The position numbers and the translations under genes were made by a program. The notes beneath the pieces are model-generated. The model was not told the origin of the DNA. It made no database searches and saw only the letters and a list, made by a program, of their open reading frames with translations. Below are positions 4,709 through 11,832 of a DNA stretch of 12,866 nt, piece after piece (position 1 is the first letter of the stretch; each line of letters opens with the position of its first letter). The stretch lies in contig NZ_CALCYR010000149.1 in NCBI RefSeq assembly GCF_937906425.1, forward strand, positions 1 to 12,866. Reading direction: 5' to 3'. This DNA is from an uncultured Methanobrevibacter sp. Lineage in GTDB: Archaea > Methanobacteriota > Methanobacteria > Methanobacteriales > Methanobacteriaceae.

Positions 4709-6186
4709 ATTACCTAATTCCATTGATGGTTATCATACCAATTCTGGCTGCATTGATTGTAAATATCTCTGGTGAACGTGACAAGATAACAAGGGCAATT
4801 TCCCTTATTTGCGCAATTGTCATTCCAATCATAGCAATTCTTGCTGCTGCAGGCATTCAATACTTTGGAGGACATGACCCTAGCTTGATTTTAAGTTCTC
4901 TTCCTTCAAATTTAGTGGGCACCCTTGTTGCTAGCTACAATACAGGAATAGTCTATATATTCGGCAATTTTGAAAAAATATTTATTTTCCTAATGGGGCT
5001 TCTTGTATTCCTTGCAATATTTACCTATTTCAGCGAGAAGGATGAAGTTTCATCCCCATACCTCTATCTTATATTTATGGGATTGGCTTCTGTTACAGCA
5101 TTGATATTGTCAAATGATATTTTCAACATGTATGTTTTCTTTGAAATCACTGCCTTGACACAGGTAGGTATTATTGTTGCAAGCAGCACTGAGGATAATT
5201 ATGAAATAGCTCTTAAATACCTTATTTTAGGTTCCATTGGAGGGCCTATGCTACTTTTAGGTATTGGATTCATTCTTGGAACAGTCGGTTCTGTAAACCT
5301 TGCTGACATTAGCTATGCAATAAGCAATAATTTCGTAGATCCTTATGCTCCTAGCTTGGTAATCGGCTTTGCATTAATATTGTTCGGATGGTTATATGCT
5401 TCAGGTTTGCCTCCATTCCATACAATAAAGTCTGCAGTTTACAGTAAGGCAAGACCTAATGGAGCTGCAGTATTGCAGGGATTCTCAGTTCTTTGCATGA
5501 TAGCATTCGCTATTGCAATGTATAGGATATTTGCATATATGCCTCATTTCAACACTGCAATCATTCTATTTGCAGTTTTAGCCATGGTATTGTCTGTTGC
5601 AATGGCTGCAATGGAAATTGACTTTAGAAGAATGATTGCATTCCTGGCTGTTGGCGAACTTGGTTTCATTGCATTAGGTTTTGGTATTGGAACCCAAGAA
5701 TCAATTGCAGCTGCACTTTTCCAGGCAACAAATGAGATGCTGATTACAGCATTGCTCTTAATAGCATTCGGTTCAGTCTATTACCTTACACACACTTCAG
5801 ATACACGTAAGTTAGGTGGATTGATTGCTGTGGACTCAAAAATGGCAATCATGGTATTGTTAGGCGGTTTTGCACTTGCAGGTGTTCCTCCATTCAACGG
5901 TTTCCAAAGTAAATTAATGCTTGTTCAGGCTGCTTTGGATGCAGGATACTCAGAGCTTGCACTTCTTGCAATCATTGTAAGTGTAGTCATATTCTTTACC
6001 TTTGTAAAGGCTTTCCATACTGTCTACTTGCAGCCTAAACCAAATGATTTGAAATTTGTTCACGAGAAGATACCTAAGGCTACAGTATTCTCAGTTGCGG
6101 TTCTTCTCTTGCTTTGTTTGATTTTAGGTATTTTCCCAAATATTGTAACCGATGTATTTATTCCTTTTGCAGGGGGTCTGCTTTAA
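4705..6186 (+). CDS. ehbF: Energy-converting hydrogenase B subunit F (MrpD/NuoN-like antiporter subunit)
   Basis: At 493 residues with about 14 membrane helices, this is the only large antiporter-type subunit of the operon and is related to MrpD and NuoL/M/N. Recognisable pieces are NMYVFFEITALTQVG (141-155, with E147 matching the key TM5 glutamate), GLPPFHTIKS (234-243), EIDFRRMIAFLAVGELGF (304-321), PPFNGFQSKLML (395-406) and a late helix with K435. Several expected lysines appear to be missing: the position before the PxHT motif is YAS (231-233), no Lys lies between K248 and R274, and the usual HDMxxKA stretch reads NEMLITA (343-349). The start overlaps the ehbE stop by 4 bp. It should form the outer ion-translocating module; the altered residues make its mechanism less certain than its family. 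Confidence 0.92.
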   Translation: MNYLIPLMVIIPILAALIVNISGERDKITRAISLICAIVIPIIAILAAAGIQYFGGHDPSLILSSLPSNLVGTLVASYNTGIVYIFGNFEKIFIFLMGLLVFLAIFTYFSEKDEVSSPYLYLIFMGLASVTALILSNDIFNMYVFFEITALTQVGIIVASSTEDNYEIALKYLILGSIGGPMLLLGIGFILGTVGSVNLADISYAISNNFVDPYAPSLVIGFALILFGWLYASGLPPFHTIKSAVYSKARPNGAAVLQGFSVLCMIAFAIAMYRIFAYMPHFNTAIILFAVLAMVLSVAMAAMEIDFRRMIAFLAVGELGFIALGFGIGTQESIAAALFQATNEMLITALLLIAFGSVYYLTHTSDTRKLGGLIAVDSKMAIMVLLGGFALAGVPPFNGFQSKLMLVQAALDAGYSELALLAIIVSVVIFFTFVKAFHTVYLQPKPNDLKFVHEKIPKATVFSVAVLLLLCLILGIFPNIVTDVFIPFAGGLL

Positions 6187-6230
6187 TGTTTAAAATTAAT
6201 TTTAATTTTATTTGTGGAGGTTTGATTTAG

Positions 6231-6566
6231 ATGGCTTTTTATCAGGTATTTCTAGATTCAGTCAAGGGTTTAAGGTCAAGATTATCTAAGGATCCTACCA
6301 CAATGAATAATGTTTCAGGAGCATTGGCTGCAGAATTCCTGATTTTCGTTTCCGTGATTCTTGCAGCATTATTCCTAAGACATTTAAGCCTTATTGTTTC
6401 AATAATTATTGTTGTATTGGTTGGAATCTTGGCAGTTACAAATATGCCTTTAGCTTCCAAGCTAAAGATAGAACAAAGTGATTCCCTAATCAAGATGAGT
6501 TTTTACATACTCATTTGTCTTGGTGTACTGGTTTCATTGCTCTATTGGGGGTTAAAATATGGATGA
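6231..6566 (+). CDS. ehbG: Energy-converting hydrogenase B subunit G, small membrane protein
   Basis: This 111-residue protein has a hydrophilic N-terminus (about 1-30, with several basic residues) followed by three hydrophobic helices at roughly 33-52, 55-72 and 88-107. I see no motif linking it to an Mrp or Nuo subunit; its identity comes from size, topology and position between ehbF and ehbH. The ATG at 6231 follows GGAGG (6216-6220) with a 10-nt spacing; a TTG at 6222 stops at once. The 44-bp gap after ehbF is A/T only up to the ribosome site. The end overlaps ehbH by 8 bp, pointing to coupled translation. No specific role is known. Confidence 0.78.
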   Translation: MAFYQVFLDSVKGLRSRLSKDPTTMNNVSGALAAEFLIFVSVILAALFLRHLSLIVSIIIVVLVGILAVTNMPLASKLKIEQSDSLIKMSFYILICLGVLVSLLYWGLKYG

Positions 6567-6894
6567 TAAGATGGATAGCTTAAGATTTGCCATAATGGTG
6601 GTTGCAACTGTGCTCTTTTCCGCAAGTCTATTCGATGCACTTTATGGATTTAAGAATTTGATAAATCCCGGAATCAGTTTAATCTACAATGCAATCGGAA
6701 CTCAAATAGCTCCCAATATGGTTACACTTGTTGTATTTGATTGGAGAGGTTTTGATACATTAGGCGAGTCCTTAATATTGGTTACTGCAGTTCTTGTAGT
6801 ATTGCTTATCTTTGGAAAAGGTAAGATTTTTGATAAGGATATTAATGCTCAAATAAAGGAATCAGATGAGAATTCAAATGAGGGAGGCAAATAA
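6559..6894 (+). CDS. ehbH: Energy-converting hydrogenase B subunit H (MbhE-like)
   Basis: This 111-residue protein resembles MbhE, the piece that in MrpA forms the extreme C-terminal domain. It has a first helix (about 8-27), a periplasmic-type segment, and the family signature NMVTLVVFDWRGFDTLGE (53-70) leading into a second helix (71-86). The tail is charged and ends in a Glu/Ser/Asn-rich stretch. It starts inside ehbG (8-bp overlap), with a GGGGG run at 6547-6551, and is followed directly by ehbI (TAA then ATG). With EhbD and EhbI it rebuilds the MrpA-C and MrpB part of an antiporter from separate genes. Confidence 0.86.
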   Translation: MDDKMDSLRFAIMVVATVLFSASLFDALYGFKNLINPGISLIYNAIGTQIAPNMVTLVVFDWRGFDTLGESLILVTAVLVVLLIFGKGKIFDKDINAQIKESDENSNEGGK

Positions 6895-7422
6895 ATGGCG
6901 GAAGATAAGAATTCAATAAACCAGTCCAAAAAGACTCCTAATTGGAATTCTACTGAAAGCAGTCCTATTCTTAAGATTATGACATTGCCTGTTGCAATTG
7001 TCATGATTGCTCTTGGAATAATGACCATATTGGGAGGTCATATAACTCCTGGTGGAGGTTTCCAAGGCGGAGCAATGATTGCAGGTGCCATAATCTTTTC
7101 CATCATGGTTTATGGAATTGATGATTCTCCACTGAAACTATCTCATGGTTTCATTTCTACAATGGAGGCTATCGGTGCTTTGGCTTATGTCTGTCTTGGT
7201 TTAATAGGTCTGTTTTTAACAGGTTCATTTTTATATAATATTGGTGCAAATTTCTATGGCATTGTTCCTCAAGCCATTTCTGCAATTTTCCATTATCCTG
7301 ACGTTACAAATGCAGGAATTGTACCTTACTTAAATATTGCAGTGGGATTAAAGGTATTTGTAGGTTTAAGTGCTGTGGTTATTGCATTTTCACAATTTAA
7401 GAAATTAGGAGATGAGGAATAA
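6895..7422 (+). CDS. ehbI: Energy-converting hydrogenase B subunit I (MrpB-like)
   Basis: This 175-residue membrane protein carries the MrpB/MnhB signature GHITPGGGFQGGAMIAGA (48-65) between helices 1 and 2, and has four predicted helices in all. The first 25 residues are hydrophilic and variable (Lys, Asn, Ser), an N-terminal extension compared with plain MrpB. The loop at 114-140 (between helices 3 and 4) is longer and more polar than the rest. The ATG at 6895 directly follows the ehbH stop and has GGGAGG at 6882-6887. The stop shares one base with the ehbJ ATG (TAATG), so the two are probably translated together. It is part of the ion-translocation arm. Confidence 0.9.
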   Translation: MAEDKNSINQSKKTPNWNSTESSPILKIMTLPVAIVMIALGIMTILGGHITPGGGFQGGAMIAGAIIFSIMVYGIDDSPLKLSHGFISTMEAIGALAYVCLGLIGLFLTGSFLYNIGANFYGIVPQAISAIFHYPDVTNAGIVPYLNIAVGLKVFVGLSAVVIAFSQFKKLGDEE

Positions 7423-7700
7423 TGGCGGCTATAGCTAATATTGTTTTAGGTCCGGTTATAGTTGGATTAATATTCGGCTTTGTTGTAGGCACTAGAATCC
7501 ATATGAAATTGGAGAATAGCTTTAAGTTTACTGCAGGTGCCATTATTGCTCTTGTTGTTGGTGCTGTTTTAATGGCATGGAATTTAGGTCAGTATCCTAC
7601 CTATAACGATTTGCCAATCGCTACCACATTCTTGGCAGCTATAATTGGTATTCTCTTAGGTAGTGCTTTACTTGGAGGGCATGCAAAGGGAGATCACTAA
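7422..7700 (+). CDS. ehbJ: Energy-converting hydrogenase B subunit J, small membrane protein
   Basis: This 92-residue protein is very hydrophobic, with three predicted helices (about 5-23, 34-52 and 65-84) and a short polar loop NLGQYPTYNDLP between the last two. I recognise no family motif beyond glycine-rich helices. The call rests on operon position between the MrpB-like gene and the polyferredoxin gene, and on size. The ATG overlaps the ehbI stop by one base, and a GGAGATGAGGA purine stretch (7408-7418) lies just upstream. Its role in the complex is unknown; it probably helps fix the membrane arm. Confidence 0.77.
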   Translation: MAAIANIVLGPVIVGLIFGFVVGTRIHMKLENSFKFTAGAIIALVVGAVLMAWNLGQYPTYNDLPIATTFLAAIIGILLGSALLGGHAKGDH

Positions 7701-7739
7701 GAATCTCCCGATAATAATGTATTGCTAAGGAGAAAAATC

Positions 7740-9305
7740 ATGTTTTTAACAATGAAAAAGTGTGATGGGCAAGGAGATTGTATAAAAAGTTGTCCTAGTG
7801 AAGCTATACGTTATGTTGATAACAAGGCTTTCAGCTGTATGTGTTGTGGAGCATGCTATGAAGCTTGTCCAAATCATGCTATATTTAAAAATAAATATGG
7901 AGGGTATGTTGTAGATAGGGCAAAATGTAATGGATGCGGCGTTTGCCAGTTCACTTGTCCTATTGACAGTATTCATCTTGAAAAGGGTATTGTTAAAGGT
8001 ATCTGTTCACGCTGTGGAGTGTGTGAGGATGTCTGTAGCAATCATGCAAGGGTGGATACATTTAATTTGCTTGCAGATAAACAGCAAGTCATGCTTAACT
8101 CATTTAAAAGGGTTGCTGCAACTATCGGTTCCGGTGCAGGAGTAAAGAGAATCGATGCAATGAACATTCCTTCAAAAACTGAAAAGACTGCAGAAAGAAT
8201 CTGTGTAAACACAGACTCAGACAAATGTGTCCTATGTGGAAGATGCAGTTACTATTGTCCAACAGAGGCAATTGAAATCGAGCTTGACAGGGAAGGCGTA
8301 TGTACCTCTTGCAGATTATGTGATGATGTGTGTCCAACAGGGGCAATTAGTGAAGGGGTAGTTGATTCAAGTAAATGCGCCCTTTGTTTGGCTTGTGTAA
8401 ACAATTGTATAAACAATGCCCTTTCTGTTAAGGACTTTAAGGTCGTATCCAATAAGACAGAGTCTGCAGATGGTGTTATTGTAAGTTGTCTTAATTGTGG
8501 ATTGTGTGTAGAGACTTTTAATGATGTTTCACTTAGAAAATCTGCATCTGCTTTGAGATACGATCCATACTTGGATGAGGACTCTTATGAAAACAGGCAA
8601 AAACGTTTGAATGCAATTGATAATTGTCCTGTTTCCACATTGAACGAAACCTATATATTCTCACTTCAGGAACCTAAGCTTTACACATTGAAGGAGGATT
8701 CCTCAAAATTGAATGGTCTTTGTGTTTCCTGCGGTAAATGTATACAGGTCTGTGATGTTCATAATGCAAGATCCTTTGAAACAATCTCATGGAATGGTGA
8801 GGTCAGTGATGACTGTATTTCATGCGGAATCTGTGCTGAACTATGTCCTAAGGAAGCTATCAGCCTTAAGAAGGGAAGCATTTCAGTTGATTTGGATAGC
8901 TGCATCATGTGTGAAACATGTGCAATTCACTGTCCTAAGGATGCAATTCCTAAATCCACAAATGTCAAGTGGGAAATATCAGGCGGATTTAACTACATTG
9001 ATGAAAACCTTTGTGTAAAATGTGGATTGTGTAAGGATATCTGTCCAGAGGATGCAATCTATACAGAGGAGATTTCCGGTGATGAGATAAATATGGGAAC
9101 TCGAAACAGGAAGCTTCGCTTTGTTGTGGATGATGATAAGTGTATCTATTGTGGAGCATGTAAGAATATCTGTCCTTCAAAATCATTCATATTTGAAAGG
9201 GAATTTGAAGAGGTCACTTTCAAGTCCCTAAAAAGTGATGATGATCCTAAGTTAAATGCCGATTCTTCTGCTGAAGACTTGAAATTGGATGAGGGGGCTA
9301 AATAG
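7740..9305 (+). CDS. ehbK: Energy-converting hydrogenase B subunit K, polyferredoxin
   Basis: This is a soluble 521-residue polyferredoxin with 13 recognisable [4Fe-4S] motifs. Eleven have regular CxxCxxCxxxC spacing, beginning at C33, C63, C89, C163, C188, C213, C328, C359, C388, C425 and C468. Motif 1 (C8, C14, C18) has Gln11 where the second Cys should be. Motif 8 (C250, C253, C256) lacks its close fourth Cys, and an NCP at C296 may supply it after a 40-residue insertion. Linkers at 100-160 and 257-295 carry no clusters, and the last 40 residues are acidic. The ATG at 7740 is chosen because AAGGAG (7727-7732) is 7 nt upstream; a TTG at 7722 would include that site in the coding region. It should store and relay electrons between the hydrogenase and ferredoxin-dependent enzymes. 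Confidence 0.93.
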   Translation: MFLTMKKCDGQGDCIKSCPSEAIRYVDNKAFSCMCCGACYEACPNHAIFKNKYGGYVVDRAKCNGCGVCQFTCPIDSIHLEKGIVKGICSRCGVCEDVCSNHARVDTFNLLADKQQVMLNSFKRVAATIGSGAGVKRIDAMNIPSKTEKTAERICVNTDSDKCVLCGRCSYYCPTEAIEIELDREGVCTSCRLCDDVCPTGAISEGVVDSSKCALCLACVNNCINNALSVKDFKVVSNKTESADGVIVSCLNCGLCVETFNDVSLRKSASALRYDPYLDEDSYENRQKRLNAIDNCPVSTLNETYIFSLQEPKLYTLKEDSSKLNGLCVSCGKCIQVCDVHNARSFETISWNGEVSDDCISCGICAELCPKEAISLKKGSISVDLDSCIMCETCAIHCPKDAIPKSTNVKWEISGGFNYIDENLCVKCGLCKDICPEDAIYTEEISGDEINMGTRNRKLRFVVDDDKCIYCGACKNICPSKSFIFEREFEEVTFKSLKSDDDPKLNADSSAEDLKLDEGAK

Positions 9306-9317
9306 GAGTTTGATATT

Positions 9318-9911
9318 ATGAAAGATATATTGAAGATAATGCTTGGTGGAGCTTATATAAACTTTAAGAGAATTCTTTTTGCTTCAGATAGGGCAACAGA
9401 TATGGAACTCCGCAATGCCATTCTTACAGGAACTGTGGAGCCTGAAAAGAAGGTTGATGAAAAGGCATGTGTCGGTTGTGGAGGCTGTGCCAATGTTTGT
9501 CCAACAGGTGCAATTACAATGAAGCCTTTGCAGAATCCTATAAAAATCAGGGAAGGATGGGTTAAAACAGAAGTTCCTGAATTGGACAGCTTGAAATGTG
9601 TTGTATGTTATTGGTGTCACGACTTCTGTCCGATATATTCATTCTATGAACATGCAGGTACTATTCATCCAAATGCTGTAGGGGAAATTGAGACTGATAC
9701 AAGTGAGCTGTTGGCAGAGCCTATCAAGATTTCCCAAGATAAGATTGCCTTCATTTCACAATACCTGTCTGACAGGTCTTTAATTTCACATGATGTTGTG
9801 GATAATATTGGTGAGGAAATTCTGGATGATGTTACAGGTTCAAAATTGGATGGTATAGAGAAGATAGTTAATCTTAAAGATAAAGTTTCTGATAATGAGG
9901 GAGGTGATTAA
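9318..9911 (+). CDS. ehbL: Energy-converting hydrogenase B subunit L, 2[4Fe-4S] ferredoxin
   Basis: This 197-residue protein has two complete [4Fe-4S] motifs, CVGCGGCANVCP (51-62) and CVVCYWCHDFCP (94-105), separated by a 32-residue linker in the NuoI/EchF style. The N-terminal 45 residues contain an amphipathic, basic region that could dock on the membrane arm. About 90 residues after the second cluster (106-197) have no motif I recognise and become acidic. The ATG at 9318 follows AGGAG (9305-9309) by 8 nt. The gene lies 12 bp after ehbK and directly before ehbM. It should pass electrons from the small subunit to the polyferredoxin or free ferredoxin. Confidence 0.9.
   Translation: MKDILKIMLGGAYINFKRILFASDRATDMELRNAILTGTVEPEKKVDEKACVGCGGCANVCPTGAITMKPLQNPIKIREGWVKTEVPELDSLKCVVCYWCHDFCPIYSFYEHAGTIHPNAVGEIETDTSELLAEPIKISQDKIAFISQYLSDRSLISHDVVDNIGEEILDDVTGSKLDGIEKIVNLKDKVSDNEGGD
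9900..9908 (+). promoter_or_regulatory. Full-length Shine-Dalgarno site for ehbM
   Basis: GGAGGTGAT is a complete complement to the usual archaeal 16S rRNA 3' end. It lies 3 nt before a TTG codon. It overlaps the end of ehbL and probably compensates for the weak start codon. Confidence 0.85.
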
Positions 9912-10358
9912 TTGAGTCTTAAATCACATGCAAGATCAAAAGCCATTCATATCATGCTTGTTTATACCGGCGGTTGTAATGGTTGTGATATTGAGATTGT
10001 AAATGCAGTTTTATCACCTAAATTTGATATGGAACAATATGGTGTATTCTTAACATGGAATCCTCGTGAAGCGGATATTCTTGTTGTTACAGGTCCGGTT
10101 ACCTATGACAATAGGAAACCATTGGAAGACATTTATAATGCAATTCCTGATCCTAAGCTTGTTGTTGCAGCAGGTTCATGCGCAATAATGGGAGGGGTTT
10201 ACAAGAACTGTTTCGGTGACATTCCTTCTGAAGAGATTGAAGGACCTGTTGAGAATATTATTCCAGTTGATGCAAAGGTTCCTGGATGTGCTGTTAGGCC
10301 TCAAGACGTTTTGGCAGGGGTAGTTGCAGCTTTACCTCATTTATTAAATGCAGATTAG
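9912..10358 (+). CDS. ehbM: Energy-converting hydrogenase B small subunit M (NuoB-like)
   Basis: This 148-residue protein is the [NiFe]-hydrogenase small subunit of the NuoB/EchC type. It holds the single proximal [4Fe-4S] cluster, with ligands visible as C22 and C25 (GGCNGCDIE), C90 (AGSC) and C126 (VPGC). There is no N-terminal signal, as expected for a cytoplasm-facing group 4 hydrogenase. The start is TTG at 9912: it directly follows the ehbL stop and has a perfect ribosome site, while the next ATG (9953) would leave only seven residues before the first cluster ligand. A 197-bp AT-rich gap with 12-bp repeats follows, separating it from its partner large subunit gene. It transfers electrons from the NiFe site to EhbL. 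Confidence 0.94.
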   Translation: MSLKSHARSKAIHIMLVYTGGCNGCDIEIVNAVLSPKFDMEQYGVFLTWNPREADILVVTGPVTYDNRKPLEDIYNAIPDPKLVVAAGSCAIMGGVYKNCFGDIPSEEIEGPVENIIPVDAKVPGCAVRPQDVLAGVVAALPHLLNAD

Positions 10359-10456
10359 GTGTTTATTAATTTAAACTTTTATTCAGATAAAATTTAATTT
10401 AGTTTAATTTATTTTAAAACTGATTATTGTCATGTTTTATTTAAAATTATTTTAAA

Positions 10457-10503
10457 TTTTATTTTGAATTTTATTTTGAATTTTATTTTGAATTTTATTT
10501 GAA
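10457..10503. repeat. 12-bp tandem repeat between ehbM and ehbN
   Basis: TTTTATTTTGAA is repeated three times perfectly (10457-10468, 10469-10480, 10481-10492) and a fourth time with one T missing (10493-10503). Just downstream a second small repeat, TTTATTAAATTT, occurs at 10510-10521 and 10526-10537. The gap (10359-10555) is otherwise A/T only, with no gene. A weak TATA-like stretch overlaps 10504-10518. Confidence 0.92.
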
Positions 10504-10555
10504 ATATTATTTATTAAATTTATTGTTTATTAAATTTCATTAAGGATGGGAGATA

Positions 10556-11731
10556 ATGGAAGAAAAGAAAGCTAAAAAGCAGGAAATTATTGAAACAGAG
10601 ATTCAAATGGGAACTGTTCACCCTGCTGCTTTAGAACCTTATAGGGTTAGATTTTTCGTGGAAGATGAAATCATCAAGGATGCGGAGATTACCATTGGGG
10701 TAAACCACCGTGGCATTGAACGTATCATGGAAGGTCTTCCTGTGGAAAAAGCTAATATGCTTACTGAAAAAGTCTGTGGAATCTGTTCCAATTCTCATGT
10801 ATGGAATTCTGTAAGGACTGCAGAAAAAGGTCTTGGAATTGAAATTCCAGACAGGGCCCTTTATATTAGGGTCATTGTCGGAGAACTTGAAAGATTGCAC
10901 AGTCATTTGCTTTATTTAGGTCACGGTTGTGAAACATTAGGTCATGAAACCTTCTCTATGAGAGCGTTTTTAATTAGGGAAACCATTATGGAACTTTTAG
11001 GAATGATTGGAGGAAATCGTGTTCAATATGGTTGTTCCATTATTGGTGGAGTAAGGCCTAGATGTGAATTGGATGATAATAGAATAAGAAGAATCCTGGA
11101 TGGTTTGGATACTGTAGAAAAGAATGTTGCTGACTTTGCTGACAGATTTGTTCATGACTCAATTGTTTTGGCAAGGGTAAGCGGTACAGGTTACATTCCT
11201 CAGGAACAGGCTCTTAAATTAGCTGTTACAGGTCCTACCTTACGTGCTACCGGTGTTAAAAAGGATTTAAGAGAAACAATGTTTGAATATGATAACTTTG
11301 ATTATGATATCATAACCCAAGATACCGGTGATGTAAAGGCTCAATTGTTGATGAGGGTTTTGGAAATATTTGAATCAATCAAAATTCTTCGTCAGGCTAT
11401 CAGGGACTTGCCTGAAGGTAAGATTGCTGACAGGTCTTGGGAAATGGTTGACACAGACATTATTGAAAGTTATATTGAAGTTCCAAGGGGAACACTCTAC
11501 CATTCCTATGCAATTGAGGATGGAAGGGTACGTCATTCAATTATTAGAACTCCTTCAATGAGTAATATTGGAGCAATGCAATACGCTTGCATTGACAATC
11601 ACATTACAGACGGCCAATTATGTATTGTACAATGTGATCCATGTTTCACTTGTTCAGACAGAGCAATAGAGGTATTTGATACAAATAATAATAAATTGGA
11701 TAAGTCTATTTTAGGTTCTAATATTCATTAA
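10556..11731 (+). CDS. ehbN: Energy-converting hydrogenase B large subunit N (NiFe catalytic subunit)
   Basis: This 391-residue protein is the catalytic subunit of a group 4 [NiFe]-hydrogenase, related to NuoD and EchE. The four nickel-binding cysteines are present as VCGIC (C74, C77, with H81) and DPCFTCSDR (C363, C366, with R369 in place of the His of uptake hydrogenases). Other family pieces are VNHRGIERIMEG (49-60) and ERLHSHLLYLGHG (112-124). A 22-residue tail follows R369. Whether it is removed by a maturation protease, as in many NiFe hydrogenases, cannot be seen here. The ATG at 10556 follows a GGATGGGAGA purine stretch. The last nine codons and the stop lie inside a tandem duplication. 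It performs reversible H2 oxidation on the cytoplasmic side, coupled to ferredoxin reduction. Confidence 0.96.
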   Translation: MEEKKAKKQEIIETEIQMGTVHPAALEPYRVRFFVEDEIIKDAEITIGVNHRGIERIMEGLPVEKANMLTEKVCGICSNSHVWNSVRTAEKGLGIEIPDRALYIRVIVGELERLHSHLLYLGHGCETLGHETFSMRAFLIRETIMELLGMIGGNRVQYGCSIIGGVRPRCELDDNRIRRILDGLDTVEKNVADFADRFVHDSIVLARVSGTGYIPQEQALKLAVTGPTLRATGVKKDLRETMFEYDNFDYDIITQDTGDVKAQLLMRVLEIFESIKILRQAIRDLPEGKIADRSWEMVDTDIIESYIEVPRGTLYHSYAIEDGRVRHSIIRTPSMSNIGAMQYACIDNHITDGQLCIVQCDPCFTCSDRAIEVFDTNNNKLDKSILGSNIH

Positions 11732-11787
11732 AATATTAGGGTAAATGCTTAAGTCTATTTTAGGTTCTAATATTCATTAAAATATTA
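11701..11787. repeat. 38-bp direct duplication across the ehbN stop codon
   Basis: Bases 11701-11738 and 11750-11787 are identical, separated by 11 bp (GGGTAAATGCT), a 49-bp period. The first copy encodes the last nine residues of EhbN and its stop (11729-11731). Each copy ends in an all-A/T hairpin: TAATATT, a 6-nt loop, then AATATTA. In the first copy (11719-11738) the stop codon is in the loop. The hairpin is too weak in base pairing to be a confident terminator. Confidence 0.96.
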
Positions 11788-11832
11788 TATTAATTATGTT
11801 TATCAATTATTAATTATAAATGGGGAAAGGAA

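Noticed and set aside
8713..9018. A 101-codon plus-strand frame inside ehbK.
   Set aside because: It is a shifted frame of the cysteine-rich coding sequence; the ehbK frame carries all cluster motifs.
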